Assembly: GCF_000003195.3 (NCBI RefSeq)
Contig: NC_012878.2
Span: forward strand, 57,040,629 to 57,104,628
From: Sorghum bicolor
Lineage: Eukaryota > Streptophyta > Magnoliopsida > Poales > Poaceae
DNA length: 64,000 nt
Direction of reading: 5' to 3'
A program made the translations under genes and the position numbers. Of this stretch, positions 21,155 through 33,264 are shown in pieces. The notes under the pieces are model-generated. The model saw only the letters and a program-made list of their open reading frames with translations. It ran no database searches and was not told the origin of the DNA. Position 1 is the first letter of the stretch, and each line of letters starts with the position of its first letter.

Positions 21155-24092
21155 ATGGCGGCTCCGCTTGTGCCCCGGGAAGAGGGGTTGAGGCAGGAAG
21201 GTGCGGTGGAGCAGGAGGAAGAGGACAGGTGGGCGTGCCTGCTGCCGGAGCTGCTCGCCGAGGTGCTGCGGCGCCTGGAGGCGTCCGGCGGGGAGCGGTG
21301 GCCGGCGCGGAAGGACGTGGTGTCGTGCGCCTGCGTCTGCAGGCGGTGGCGCGACGTCGCCGCCACGGTCGTCCGCCCGCTGCCTGAGTCCGGGAAGATC
21401 ACCTTCCTGGCCTCGCTGAAGCAGGTGAGGACACTCCCGGAGTTAGGCCCCATCCCCTAGGTAGGTCTAGGTCTGGTGGCCGGCCAATTTGGTATCTGGG
21501 CGGCTGCACTAGATAGAGCTGTAGAAATGACAGTTTTTTGCAGGGTTTGGGGAGATTTGTAATCCAGAGCAACTAGATAGAGCTGAGCTTCCATGTAGGA
21601 TTTGTGCATCCCCACATTGACTAGGAATCGGATACCGCCAAAGTGCTAAATTTGATACAATCGATATCTACAGTAATCTTGCATTTAGTTCAGGTGATAA
21701 TAATGCTCGGTTAAGGTGATGGATTCGCTAACCCGGTTCATTTGCGTTGCTTTAGGAGTCAGGACCAAATGTTTTACTTACATTACATCATTCCTGTATA
21801 TATGTTCTGATATTCCAAAAATTGCAATAGTTTTATGATTATATAACTATATAGGTTTGAGTTCACAATCTTGTTTGAAACATGCTGAAACCTTTTACAT
21901 CAGTCTCTGGGTTTGAGCAGCTTAGCACAAATTTAGGTTTGCTGATTTTTGTAATAAGGGTTTAAATGAGTAGGTTCGTGTATCTAGTCTGGTTCTTTGT
22001 GGCAGCTCTAGCTGATCCTTTTTCGCTCCATTTCTTGTGATTTAAACAGCCAGGGCCAAAAGATTTTCCAATCCAATGCTTCATCAAACGAAACAAGAAG
22101 AATTCTTTGTTTTATCTCTACCTTGGATTGACAAACAGTAAGTTTATATGGCATCATACAGCTCTGTTGTTCACTTATTCTTTTTCCTCTTAGTGGTGAA
22201 ATTCAGTCTTAAAAAACACTTTGGCATGCACCATGCAGTATGAGTATCATAAACCTGGTTTTTTTGAAGTATTCCTTTGTTTTTTGTGCTCTGCTATTTG
22301 CTTCAGTTGTTCTAAGAACTGTAATGTATGTGTTCAAAGCTTGTCTTTACTGAATGTTGTGTCTGAACTGCTTTTATATGTCTGCACAATTCAGAACTGA
22401 ATGTCCACAAGGAGAGCAACTTGTTATTTTCACTTGTGTTACTGTGTATTTTATTTCAGTATATGTAGTGCATGTTAAGGGATTTTCTTTTTGTTAGCAA
22501 CAGCTGATAGAGTCAGATAAAAGATTTACGCACCTTGGACATGATTGTGTGGATAAGTTAGTGGCAGAAGTTTGCACGGATCGCTAGAATAATTTACCAA
22601 ATGCATCCTTGCTTAACATTATTCGTGTTGGTTTACATGACTGTTCTTTCCTTGTTGATTCACCAATAAGCTTTTTTATTGAGAATATTTTTTCTGGCTG
22701 TTTACTTTTTAAAGATCCGATGATGCCTGCCACAGACAAAGGAAAGTTTCTCATGGCTGCTAAAAGGTTTAGGCGGGGTGCTCCCACAGAGTATATTATT
22801 TCCCTTGATGCTGATGATATTTCACAAGGAAACAAGGCATATGTGGGAAAATTGAGGTATTTTGATGCAACTCATACTTTGCTCATACCTTCTAGTGAAT
22901 CTTGCAAGCACTTCTTTTCTAACAGACAGGGCTGAACTTTAAACTTCATCTGAGTTTGAAGAAGTGACAATTGATAATACCTAATGCAAGAATAATATGA
23001 TGTAGTTATTTTGTATTTTTATTCTGGGGCTACTGTATTTATGTGATTCTTCAATACAAGGCTTCTGTTTGGGCCTTAGGGGAAATTAAGGAGAACATGA
23101 GTATTTGAGCTGGTACTTGACATAAAACGGATCTAAAATTTCCTCAATTTTTATTTTGGTGAAGTAGGCAACTTTAGTACCTGTTATGTTTGCAAGTGTT
23201 ACATTATCCATGTTATATATTTCCTTAATAACAAAACGAGGGTCTTATTCCTTCTCTTTTCCATTGGTCTTGTGGTTTGGAACTCTTCATGCCAACAATC
23301 ACTAGGACTTATAAGCAAGCAGCTCTTTCTTTTCTTCTCGAACATGCTGCAGTGCTGCGTAGCATTCCATTAGGGGAAAAAAAAGATGTGTTGCTGATTA
23401 CATGTTGCAGTATTTACTCCACTCTCCATTTGATTTCTTAATGCAGCCAATTTTAGTGTTGTGTGTAGTGTGTTCATGTTGTAACCTTTCTGATTATAGA
23501 CCTGACTATACTTCTGTTGCACCCATTCTATTGTAGGTCTGATTTTTTGGGAACAAACTTCAAAATATATGACAGCCAGCCCCCCTACGATGGTGCAAAG
23601 GCGTCAAGCACTCGATCTATTCGGCGTTTTGGAAGCAGGCGAATCAGCCCCCAAGTATCGTCAGGCAACTTTGATGTCGGACAGGTTTCTTACAAATACA
23701 ACCTGCTCAAATCCAGAGGGCCTAGGAGGATGCTTTGCACCATGGAGTGCCCCTCTGTTCAAGAGACCTGGGAGAACTCCCTCAAGGTGATGTCTTTCAG
23801 GCAAACAGGTAGCACTATCCTTAGAAACAACGCCCCAAGGTGGCATGAGCACTTGCAGTGCTGGTGCTTGAACTTCCATGGACGGGTGACAGTTGCATCT
23901 GTCAAGAATTTCCAGCTGGTGGCTACAACCGACACAAGCCATCCTGATAGCGTCGATGATGCGGAAATTGTTCTGCAGTTCGGTAAGGTTGGTGACGACA
24001 TCTTCACCATGGATTATCGCCAGCCACTCTCGGCATTTCAGGCGTTCGCCATCTGCCTTAGCAGCTTTGGGACAAAGCTAGCTTGTGAGTGA
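21155..24092 (+). CDS. TLP: Tubby-like F-box protein
   Basis: Four exons: 21155-21424, 22050-22137, 22715-22856, 23537-24092; 1056 nt, 351 aa, in frame. An F-box occupies about residues 26-70 ([19 protein letters not shown] to VCRRWRDVA), followed by a tubby domain to the end, closing with the family signature [15 protein letters not shown]. Plant members bind SKP1-type proteins through the F-box and plasma-membrane phosphoinositides through the tubby barrel, with roles in ABA and stress signalling. The third exon could instead start at 22736, removing seven residues; 22715 is preferred because it keeps the conserved TDKGKF and has a better pyrimidine tract. Intron 1 is 625 bp and intron 3 is 680 bp. 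The N-terminus is short, about 25 residues before the F-box. Confidence 0.92.
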
Positions 24093-24640
24093 CAATGTTG
24101 TATGTTGTTATGAAGTCCTTCACGTCGCAGGATGGCTGTGTACACCAACTGTCGCATCCTCTGATGTCTTCTGGCCTTCCTGGTGCTATTACAATGGCTT
24201 TCGCAGTTAGAGGCTACCTCTACCTTTTCTTCAGGAATGGTTTCTGCGGTGCCACTTACAAGTTGCATAAATTCGCTTTGCAGAGTTGTTTCATGGACAG
24301 AAGATATATGTAGACTTAGCTTGAGCTGGGAATTGAAAAGGAAACGTGCCTCTTGTACATAAGGACTTGAGTTGAGGAGCTAATGCTTCCCCTTTTCTTT
24401 GAGAACCAACATCCTGTAACCTTGACTATGTAGTTTGAGTTATATAATCGAAATCCAGTAAGCTTGTGTTGGCTGTAGTCTTCATAGATAGGCAATATCT
24501 GTGGACACCAAATTTATCCATGAATCTTCTAAAACTATAGCCTGAGCAATAGTACAGGTTGATGGAGTAGCCATCTGAATTCGGTGACACAGTTGCTGCA
24601 GGTAATAAGCTACTCGGCTGCAGCCCGCTAAGATTACTAG
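24093..24640. other. Convergent 3' ends of the tubby gene and the 83-aa gene
   Basis: Probable 3' UTRs of the two converging genes. A 74-codon ORF at 24089-24313 looks like UTR noise. No other feature was seen. Confidence 0.5.
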
Positions 24641-24981
24641 CTACTCGTACGAATCCCTGCTGGCCTTGGCAACGTCGGTCTCCAATGTTTCCATCTGCTG
24701 CTCAAGCAGCCTCAGCCTCTGATTCATGCGTTGCAGCCTCTTCGTGGCAGACTCATCTGCAAAGAAACGCAAGGATCGTCAGTCAGTTTCTCCACTTGAA
24801 CATTACGCCAAGGAATTGAAGCAGAGGAGTTTCAGTTAAGCCTACCGAGCTGCGTGACGAACTGTGAGACGCCGGTCGCCGCCCCCTGGCCGGTGTCAGC
24901 AGTGACGGCCGTGCCAGTGTTGGTGGGTTGTTCCTGCGAATTGGATGATGAGCCACCTCTCCTCCTGCTCCTCCCAAGCAT
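24641..24981 (-). CDS. Small 83-aa protein with C-terminal coiled coil, function unknown
   Basis: Two short exons, 24846-24981 and 24641-24756, joined over an 89-bp GT-AG intron with a restored Asp codon; 252 nt, 83 aa. The N-terminus is basic (MLGRSRRRGGSSSNS). It is followed by a Thr/Ala/Gly-rich middle and a heptad-like C-terminal helix (KRLQRMNQRLRLLEQQMETL, then ETDVAKASRDSYE to the stop). No signal peptide or membrane segment. A TATATAAG lies about 90 bp upstream, the splice sites are clean, and the helix is well formed, so I believe the gene is real although each exon is too short for an ORF scan. I recall similar short proteins in other plants but cannot name a function; a coiled-coil adaptor is a guess. 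Confidence 0.75.
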
Positions 24982-25070
24982 CTCTGCAAACTTCTAGCTG
25001 CTCTTCCTATCACTATGACCTGCAAGTGTTCAAGCAGCTCACCGAGGCGTGAGTGACTGGTGTAAGTGTC

Positions 25071-25078
25071 CTTATATA
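25071..25078 (-). promoter_or_regulatory. TATA box of the 83-aa protein gene
   Basis: TATATAAG on the minus strand, ending about 90 bp upstream of the ATG at 24981. It is a near-consensus plant TATA box at a plausible distance. Confidence 0.6.
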
Positions 25079-25120
25079 CGTGCCTGGATGTGCTTGATTG
25101 GATTTTGTGTTGTGGTCTAA

Positions 25121-25345
25121 CGCCTTGTTTAGTTCCTAAAATTTTTCAAGATTCCCCGTCACATCGAATCTTGCGGCACATGCATGAAGTATTAAATATA
25201 GACGAAAACAAAAACTAATTACGCAGTTTACCTGTAAATCGCGAGACGAATCTTTTGATCCTAGTTAGTCTATGATTGGATAATATTTACCACAAACAAA
25301 CGAAAGTGTTACAGTAGCGAAATCCAAAAATTTTCCTAAACTAGA
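25121..25345. mobile_element. Tourist-like MITE, right end decayed
   Basis: Left end CGCCTTGTTTAGTTCC after TAA. Internal blocks are well conserved (CACATCGAATCTTGCGGCAC). The right end has degraded to CCTAAACTAGAGC. It lies about 45 bp beyond the TATA box of the 83-aa gene, so in its promoter. Confidence 0.75.
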
Positions 25346-25716
25346 GCTCGCTTTCAGTCAAATGTTGGAGTCAGAGTCAGACCTGGCGACTTGGACCGGA
25401 ACCCTGGCCACCCATTTACTTCAGACCAGGGGCTTCTCGCTTCACTGGCTCGTGACTTGTGAGAGCGGGGGTGCTTGGCACTGCTAATTACGCGAGGGAA
25501 ATCATAAATTATGGTTTCATCAAAACAACTTCGGTTTCTCTGCTTTGTACTAAAAACAGTTTCTTTATAAAACATTTGGCAGGACTCTTCTGAAGAAGCT
25601 AGAGTCGAAGCTGTAGAAGAGCCCTAAGCTAATCTTGAAACTTATGTGCGAAGACTAATCGACAAATACAAACGAAAGTGTTATAGTAGCTAAATTCTAA
25701 AAGTTTTTGGATCTAA

Positions 25717-25949
25717 GGCCTTGTTCAGTTCCCAAAAACTTTTGTTTTTTGGTTCATGTAGCATTTTCGTTTTTATTTGACAAACATTGTCTAATTATGA
25801 AGTAATTAAGCTTAGAAGATTCATCTCGTGATTTACAGTTGAACTATGTAATTAATTTTTATTTTCATCTATATCTAATGTTTTATACATATGCCACAAG
25901 ATTCAATGTGACGAAAAATTTTGAAAATTTTTGGAAACTAAACAAGGCC
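25717..25949. mobile_element. Tourist-like MITE, inverted orientation
   Basis: GGCCTTGTTCAGTTCCC to GGAAACTAAACAAGGCC, with TAA on both sides (25714-25716, 25950-25952). A partial copy (CAAATACAAACGAAAGTG onward) sits just left at 25660-25712. Confidence 0.85.
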
Positions 25950-26383
25950 TAAACGCCTTAACAGTTTCGGTTTGCAAGGCATGCCTACCTGCGTTCCCCA
26001 CCCAACACTGCCTGATCTGAGCTTGGCTGCCCGTCGTGCGTCGTTGTCTGTCCCGTCCGGGGCGTGGAGCGAAGAATTTGATAAACTTTCTCAGCTTGTA
26101 TCCCATATTCGCTTGTTTAAAAAATTATAATTTAAAATACTATTTTCTAAGTTATTGTGAGAGAAAAATACTACTAATTGATATAAAAATATGGTTTATA
26201 AGATAAGTAAACACCGAATTTTCTCTCTTGGTGAAAATCAAACCTGCGTTTCTGTTTTTCACGGCCGAACAAACAATTTTCAGTGGTTGAAGGCCCAAGG
26301 GCCAGGGCTGCTGCGTCACTGCGTGGCCGGTGACCACTGACGATTCCGCAGGCTTCGGCAGGCAAGGCACCAGAGCTCGACAG

Positions 26384-26612
26384 TTTTTAGTTCCCAAAAT
26401 TTTGTTAGTTTACTGTAGTATTTTATTTTTATTTAATAATTATTATCCAATCATGAATTAATTAGACTTAAAAGATTCATCTTGTAATTTACAGGCAAAC
26501 TGTATAATTAATTTTTATTTTTATTTATATTTAATACTTTATGCATATGCCGCAAGATTCAATATAACGAAAAAAATTATTTTTTTGTTTTTGGATGAAC
26601 TAAACAAGCTCC
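26384..26612. mobile_element. Tourist-like MITE, decayed
   Basis: Left TTTTTAGTTCCC and right GATGAACTAAACAAGC. Internal blocks match the inverted orientation of the family; the termini are eroded and no target duplication is clear. Confidence 0.7.
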
Positions 26613-27360
26613 CAGCCTGGTCGAAACCCTGACGGGCACAACATGTTTTTTGTTGACAAGGAACACGACTATAGTCAACAAAGAATGTCGGGGTGTGGCT
26701 AGGTAAAGAGACCTAAGATATACAGAGATATTTCATCGGTCTTAAAAATAACAATTTCTATACTTTTAAAAAGTCAAATATTTTAAAGTTTAGTAAAATT
26801 TATGTTTGCATCCATCTAGCTAAATATTAAATGTGTTAGATGGAAAAACTAGCTTATAGGGGCGGTAGCTAAGACATTAGCTAACTTACTATTAGTTAGC
26901 GTTAAGATCCAAACATAACCTCAGCTAATCTATACTAAACACAAAAAAGATAATTCTCGTTTTTAAAAAGTCAAACAAATTAAAATTGATCAAATCCATA
27001 AAAAATACTAACATTTATGGTATAATTTATAAAACCGAGGCTCTGTTTAACTAACTACTAAACGTCTTAGCTAGGAAAAACTTGCTAATAGCTAATCGTT
27101 AGCTACGTGTTAGATGAGACAGTAGTTGAGGAACTAGACGTGACCTTAGCCAAATTTTAGCAGCTAATTATTAGCGATATGGGATCCAAACAAGCCTTAA
27201 ATAACTATTAATAGATTAATCATGTATTATACTCTCCTGACAAGGCCTTGTTTTGATCCACAGAGCTAATAATTAGCTCCTTTGAATCTAAATACATCCA
27301 GCTAATTACTACCCAATATCTGACTGACAACTATCTCATTAGTTGGATCAGACCAGCTAA
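26613..27360. other. Decayed transposon remnants
   Basis: Contains fragments of a second miniature family rich in TTAGCTAAY/GCTAATTATTAGC (about 26866-27196 and 27243-27357), ending CAAACAAGCC or starting GGCCTTGTT. There is no gene. Confidence 0.5.
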
Positions 27361-28152
27361 GGGCAGTCCCAATGGTATATTTATAGTGGTTTCTATATAT
27401 ATTAATTAGGCTGTTACATAAATATTTTGCTGATGTGTCAAGAGATTAATTGAAGAGAGAGATGAAAAAAGAAGGAAACCGTTTCTCGGAGAAGAAACGG
27501 AGTCTCCGCGCAGACCGAGACACTAGGAAACGAGGAAAATCCCGTTGGGGAGACCCAGCTCGTGTCTATCCCAGATCATGTCCTCCTGCGCTCGCTCTGT
27601 GCCGGTGGACTTGGTTCCCTGCTTGTAGGCGGCGTGCACCAAGTAGTCCTGCATCGCCATGAGACTGACCTCTCGCCTTGCATCTACACGGCCATCTCGT
27701 CGTTCGAGTCCGGCACCGCAGCACCGGCGTTCACGAACACAGCGGTGGCGTAGTGGATTCCATCTGCTGCTGCAGGATTCGTCGCTGCTGGCCTGACAAC
27801 GAAGTGAGCTCGCTCGTGAGCTGGCCGCAGCGCTCGCTGACTGCCACCGCTGGTACGCCAGACGCTGCCGCGTGCGCTCCCTCGCTCCGCCAGCTGCATG
27901 CACTCACACGCCGCCATGAGCGCTCGCCTGCACTGCTCGCATGCTGGTCGCCGTGTGCCCTTGCACGCACGATTGCTCGCTCGCCGCCGCTCTCTTCGTT
28001 TGCCGTTGGGAGAGAATGAGAGGAGAGAGCGTGGAAGGCAGCAACGGATTACGCGAAGACTCCTTCCATTGTGTGATATAGTTTCTATAGATGAATTTCA
28101 TTAACATAGTTCTCTTGGAAACTGCACATAGTTTCCTCTATTGGGACTGCCC
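27361..28152. mobile_element. Harbinger-like non-autonomous element with GC-rich interior
   Basis: 792 bp with inverted ends GGGCAGTCCCAATGG and CTATTGGGACTGCCC, flanked by TAA (27358-27360 and 28153-28155), as in PIF/Harbinger elements. Outer parts are AT-rich, but 27540-28010 is GC-rich and carries overlapping ORFs on both strands with no clear product. No transposase was recognised. Confidence 0.8.
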
Positions 28153-28155
28153 TAA

Positions 28156-30030
28156 TAGGACCGAAGCAACTTCTGAAACCTGGGAGTGCACGAGAGGTTC
28201 CTACGGCAGTGCTACAGCATTTATCGCCCGGGCGATGCCGGAAGCAATGACCACCACGGTCCACGGCCACGGCCTTGCTGCCCTGCCCTGCCTCCTACGG
28301 CGAAAGGACGCAGTGCGTGCTCCACGGTTTCCACCGGCCGTCCCGCGCTCTGCGCCCTGCCTCTGCCTGTAGCAGCAGGTTTTCGGTGAAGCTGGAGAAA
28401 CGCTTCCGCCGTTCCGCGCAAGAACCGTGCCGCTGCCTGACTTCCTGAGAACGGTGCAACGCAAGTGGCGTGATGAAGGAAGGCCCTGCCCACCGGACCA
28501 ACTGGAGCGTTACCAGCGGGCAGCGTCGTGTGCGCGTCCCTCCGTCTGCCGTCTCCGTCACCCTCGATCGCGTTGCTGGCCGGCCGGTGTGAAGACGACT
28601 CCTGGCCCGAAAGAGATCGAGAAGCAAAGCAATTCGGCGATGCACAGCAGGTCTCTCCTGACATCGCCATGTGAGTACGTGACACGGCGTCGGTCCGGTC
28701 CGCCCCCCCGAGCAGATGCACTCATGCACGCAAGACGGCGGAGATTGGTTTGGGTCACGTCAGAACCGCCGGTTCAACGCGAGCGCCGTGGAGATGGAGA
28801 CGGAGACGGAGAGTCCTCGTTTGCGACGACGTGCGATGCGATGCGATGCGTTCCCGGCGGAGCGTCTGAGATCTGACTGGCCTCGAGTCCAGAGGACTTC
28901 TCTTGTATCCGGCGCCGCAGCCGCAGAGAGTGTGTATGTAGTGGTACGAACTTGGAATTAATCGCGCGATTCAACGAAGACAGCCGGATCCAGGTACAGG
29001 ATCCGTGGCTGGCAGCAACCGTGGCAACTTGAGCGAAAGCAGCAGAGTCCGGCGCGGCGGCTAAATACGGACTACGGAGACGCGTACAGCTAGCCGGCCA
29101 GCCCGGCCGGAAAACGGGGGCAGAGGTAAAGGCAAAGGCAAACCGACGGGCGGGCGACGTGTTGGTGGTGTTGGTAGTACCACCGGGCCGGCCGTGGCCG
29201 GCCGGGAATTGATGGGTGGGTGGTGGGGACGTGGGGTACAAGCAACCGAGCGTTACTCGCGGCGCTGGCCCGGACGGACGGACGGACGGAAGCGGCCACG
29301 GGGGGGGGGAGGGTCCCCACACGCCGGCCGGCCGGCGCCGGTGGTTCCCAAGTCCACGCCGCGCTCGCCACGGGCCTCGGTGCGTGCGGTGCCGTGCCGT
29401 GCCGTCCGCGCCAGTGCGTGACAGGCATGCGGGAGGGGACTGCGGCGCGGCGCGCGCAGCGGCGTGGTGCGTCGTGCGTGAGAGGTGCAGGAGCAGGAGC
29501 AGGAGCCGGTCCCAATTCAATGCTGCGGCCGGAGGCCGGATGGCTCGGCTTTCTCTGCCCGCCGGTCGCACGGCACGGGCACGAGCCGAGTAGCGACTAG
29601 CCGGCAGCGCGTGGTGGTCTACTCGAGGGAGGGGGCTGGGCTACTGGGGTGGAGCCGTCAGCCGTGGAGGCGCGCGCTGGCCACGTACGCCGAACCCGAA
29701 CGGAGGCGCGCGTGGGCGTGGGCGTGGCCGGCGTTCACGGACGGGCGGGGGGCGGCCACCGGTGTGGAGCGGCTGGGAGACTGGGACGTGTACTTTTCGT
29801 GGCTGCCAAGGTGTGGTGCCACCGGTCCTTGTTATCGACTCCGATTTCCTCCGTCGGACGCGTCGAGATCTACGCGTTCTCGGCGGTGTTTTGGACTTCG
29901 AACGGGCCAACCAAGGGAAGTATATGGCTGTTCTTGCTGATTCATCGAGACTCAAAAGAGACGGCAGTGGACGACGGCGGTGAGGTGAACGGCAGTTGAA
30001 GGGGAGGGGTTTTGCCACCTGCGTGACCGT
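28156..30030. other. GC-rich block without a recognised gene
   Basis: High GC and CpG with many overlapping ORFs on both strands (longest about 265 codons, minus strand) but none with a domain, consistent frame or splice pattern. It includes a (GACG)n tract near 29273-29288 and a G9 run near 29302. It could be a CpG-rich promoter-like island or decayed gene sequence. Confidence 0.4.
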
Positions 30031-32220
30031 GCGGAGCAAAAAACATTTTCCGGTTAAGCAACTCCTCTTGTTTAAAAAACATCTTGACTATTTTTAAAAA
30101 ACATTCAACGATTCAAAGCTTTTTCTTTCTCGCTTACAACGGTACGCGCACACATCTTGACTATTTGAAGAGACCAGTGAACATATTGTAGATTAATAAA
30201 CTCGTCACAATAGTCTCCAGTCTAACAAATTCTCCAATAAAAACAACTAAGAATGAAGTTAGGTGCAATTGGTGCACGATTGGACACAACCCGACTTCCT
30301 CCGCACTAGCACCCAGGGACGAAGCCAGAAAAAATTGTAGGAGGGGCTGAACAAAATTGCTACATCGACTTAATTTTTACTATAATCACTCACAATAGAA
30401 AAAAAATATATTAGCTTGAAGTAGTCTTATATTAATTCACAAAATATATCTAAAAATAAGGATCTCAGCCCACCCTATCTTATAAATTTGTGTCTAAAAT
30501 TAGAAGCAAAAACACTAAAAGCTCCACTGAATCAGCAGGGGTAACCCATATAGCTAGTTCCATCGTAATGAACCTAAGTAAAAGAGGTTTAATTTAATTT
30601 TTTTATATACGGTTTAATTTAATCTATATATTCAAAAGGAAAAAGTCAATATTACTCTCTCCGAGTTTGGTTTATGTCTAAATAATCCCCTAAATTAACA
30701 TTTAGCTCAAACTAACAACTTATAAAAGAGATTTTTCCTTTTTGTTTCTCTATGTGCAAAATATATTTCAGTTTCAAATTTTGTAAGGTGATAGAGGATA
30801 TTGTTTTTTGTGTTAAAAAATGCACTATGAATTTTTCATCACTATGGTTTATATGAATTTCGTTAAGCTATCAAAACTATGGCAAAAAGTAAGATATACT
30901 TTTCCTAACATAACTTATAATGTTCTCTACCATATCATAAAGTTGATATTAAGACTCAACTGATACATGAAAAAACAAAAATAACAAATAATGTTAAGGG
31001 GTAAACTAGACCAATTAAAATAATTAGATGTAAATTGAATCAAATGTAAGTTTATGGATAATCAGGACATATGACAACTCGAGGGAAGTAATTTGTACCT
31101 TTTTCTATTCAAAATGACCATTTCTCGGCTTAGACCAAGGCCCCAAAGTAAGTTTCGACGGCTGCACATATATCATAGAGATGTGAAAATGACGCACAGA
31201 TATTTGAATCTGCTACGGACGGATGAAGACGATGCGCCGATGATTAGCATCGCGGCAGACCCCACGTCCAGCCGAGATGCGCAGCGGCAAGCGCAATCTG
31301 CCGCGCCGCGCCGTGCCGTCCTCTTTGCTGGGCAACGTCGCCACGCCAGTCGCCAGTCGGCAGTCGCCACCACCAACAGAGACGACAATAATTAAGCCCG
31401 CCTCCTCCCCGCACGCGGGCCCCACTAGACCTCGTCACCCACCCCGCACCGCAAGCGCGCCGAGCCGAGAGTGGTTGTCTTCTCTCTCCGCTCCCCCTCC
31501 CCTCCCTCCCTCCCCCTCCTCGCGCGCCCGCCACTGCCTGCGCTGCGCTCCCTTCTCTCTCCTCCTCCCCTCCTCTTTCGGCGCCTGAACGCAAGCCGAC
31601 CAACGGCGACCACCTCAGCAGTCACCCGCGATCCCACGCCCCCCACCTGACACACCCGCGCCCGCGCGCCTCCCGTGCCCCGAGGCCGCGCGAATTCCCC
31701 GGCCTGCCCCTGCCGCCCGCCATCCCCCGGGGGGCACGCCAGTAATTTCCTGCCGCCACCGTGTGCCGTCCGGTCTCCGGACCCCGGTGGGCTGTCGCCT
31801 CGCCTGCCCTGCCCGCCTGCGCTACGACGCTGCAGGCCGTGCTCTCCCTCGCCTCGCCTCGCCTCGCGTCTTTATCCCCACCCACCACCTCTCTCTCCGA
31901 ACCCAAAACCGACCGGCCTCGCTTTCGCCGGTTACCCGGTCAAACGCATCAAACGGCGGCACGTCTCCGATCGGGTCACCACGATGCCCTGCGCCCGCCG
32001 GTCAGGTCAGGTCGCCCCACCGCGTCGTCACGTGCGACGCGCGTGCCGTCCTCGGCCGGCGCCCCACCCCCCTCCCCCCCTCGCCGTGTCCTTTTATTCC
32101 ACCCGTCCCCGCCTCACCGCCCGCACCCCCAATTCACGCCAGCACCACGACTTCCGTGCTCGTCGCCTTCCTCGGGCTAGGGTTCGGCGCGAGATCTGAT
32201 TCCGGGCGCCGGAGAGCGAG
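30031..32220. other. AT-rich spacer and trihelix 5' region
   Basis: 30031-31090 is AT-rich. 30310-30345 (CAGGGACGAAGCCAGAAAAA and flank) resembles a decayed transposon end of the CAGTGGCGGAGCC kind. 31400-32220 is strongly C-rich, with CT-rich tracts, and is probably the promoter and 5' UTR of the trihelix gene. No clear TATA box was seen. Confidence 0.45.
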
Positions 32221-33264
32221 ATGGAGGTGAGGGAGATGGCGATGGCTGCGGCGGCTGCGGCGGCGTCGGTGGGCGGGGGAGGAGGAGGAGGAGGAGGGGT
32301 CAAGCTGCCGCCGCCCAATCCCAACCTGCCCTACAGGGAGGACTGCTGGAGCGACGGCGAGACGGCGGCGCTCGTCGCCGCCTGGGGCAGCCGCTACGTC
32401 GAGCTCAACCGCGGTAACCTGCGCCAGAAGCAGTGGCAGGAGGTGGCGGACGCCGTCAACAATCGCCGGGGAGCCTCCGCGCGCCGCCGCCCGCCGCGCA
32501 CCGACGTGCAGTGCAAGAACCGCGTCGATACCCTCAAGAAGAAGTACAAGGCCGAGCTCGCCCGCAACGCGCCGTCGGGCTGGTCCTTCTTCCCGGAGCT
32601 CGACCGCCTCGTCGGCCCCACCCTCAGCGCCTCCGCCTCCAAGAGGCCCTTGGCGTCGCTGCCTCCTCAATTCGCTTTGCCCTTGCATCCACCAGCCGTG
32701 CGGAGGCCCCCATCGCCTTCGCCGTCATCATCCTCCCCGCCGCCGCCTATGGCTTTGCCTCTACCCAATTACCGTCGTGGGTCCCCGCTCCCTGCTGCAG
32801 CACTCATCCAGAAGGAAGCTGCGGCTGCGGCGGCTGCTGTGTCTGATTCAGAGGACTCCGATGATGCCGATGGCAACAACAATCACAATTCGCCCCGGTC
32901 ACCTTCGCGCTCGCTGTCGTCGCTCTCTGGCAGTAACAAGAAGCGCAGCAGAGATGAGGCTAGCAGCAGTGCTGAAAAAGGTTTCAGGGAGCTAGCAAGG
33001 GCGATCGAAGCTTTTGCGGAGATGTATGAGCGCGTGGAGAGTGCTAAGCAAAAGCATGCGGTGGAGATGGAGCGGCAGCGAATTGAATTCCTGAAGCAAT
33101 TGGAGGTGAAACGGATGGAGAATTTTGTCGATGCCCATGTGAAGCTGGCTAGAGCAAAGCGTACAAAGAAGACTACAGGAGGTGCTGCTGATGGTGCTGG
33201 TGCGATGGAGTTGGTTGCCACCGTTGCTGCGCTCCCTTTCGTCTCCACCTCGACCTTCCTTTGA
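32221..33264 (+). CDS. Trihelix transcription factor (ASIL/SIP1-like)
   Basis: Single-exon ORF of 347 aa. After an Ala/Gly-rich start, residues about 42-130 form a trihelix (Myb/SANT-like) DNA-binding domain, with spaced tryptophans Trp43, Trp55 and Trp72, the link [17 protein letters not shown] and the closing [14 protein letters not shown] Ser/Pro-rich, acidic linker follows ([14 protein letters not shown]), then a basic patch (NKKRSRDE). A long charged helix at about 255-318 ([20 protein letters not shown] onward) is the C-terminal coiled coil of the SIP1/ASIL clade. Such factors bind GT-type elements in the nucleus; Arabidopsis ASIL1/2 repress seed maturation genes. Which target set applies here is unknown. 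Complete and intact. Confidence 0.92.
   Translation: MEVREMAMAAAAAAASVGGGGGGGGGVKLPPPNPNLPYREDCWSDGETAALVAAWGSRYVELNRGNLRQKQWQEVADAVNNRRGASARRRPPRTDVQCKNRVDTLKKKYKAELARNAPSGWSFFPELDRLVGPTLSASASKRPLASLPPQFALPLHPPAVRRPPSPSPSSSSPPPPMALPLPNYRRGSPLPAAALIQKEAAAAAAAVSDSEDSDDADGNNNHNSPRSPSRSLSSLSGSNKKRSRDEASSSAEKGFRELARAIEAFAEMYERVESAKQKHAVEMERQRIEFLKQLEVKRMENFVDAHVKLARAKRTKKTTGGAADGAGAMELVATVAALPFVSTSTFL

Noticed and set aside
28774..29571. 265-codon minus-strand ORF and other long ORFs in 28-30 kb
   Set aside because: No domain, several overlapping ORFs on both strands, low-complexity residues; treated as GC-rich noise.
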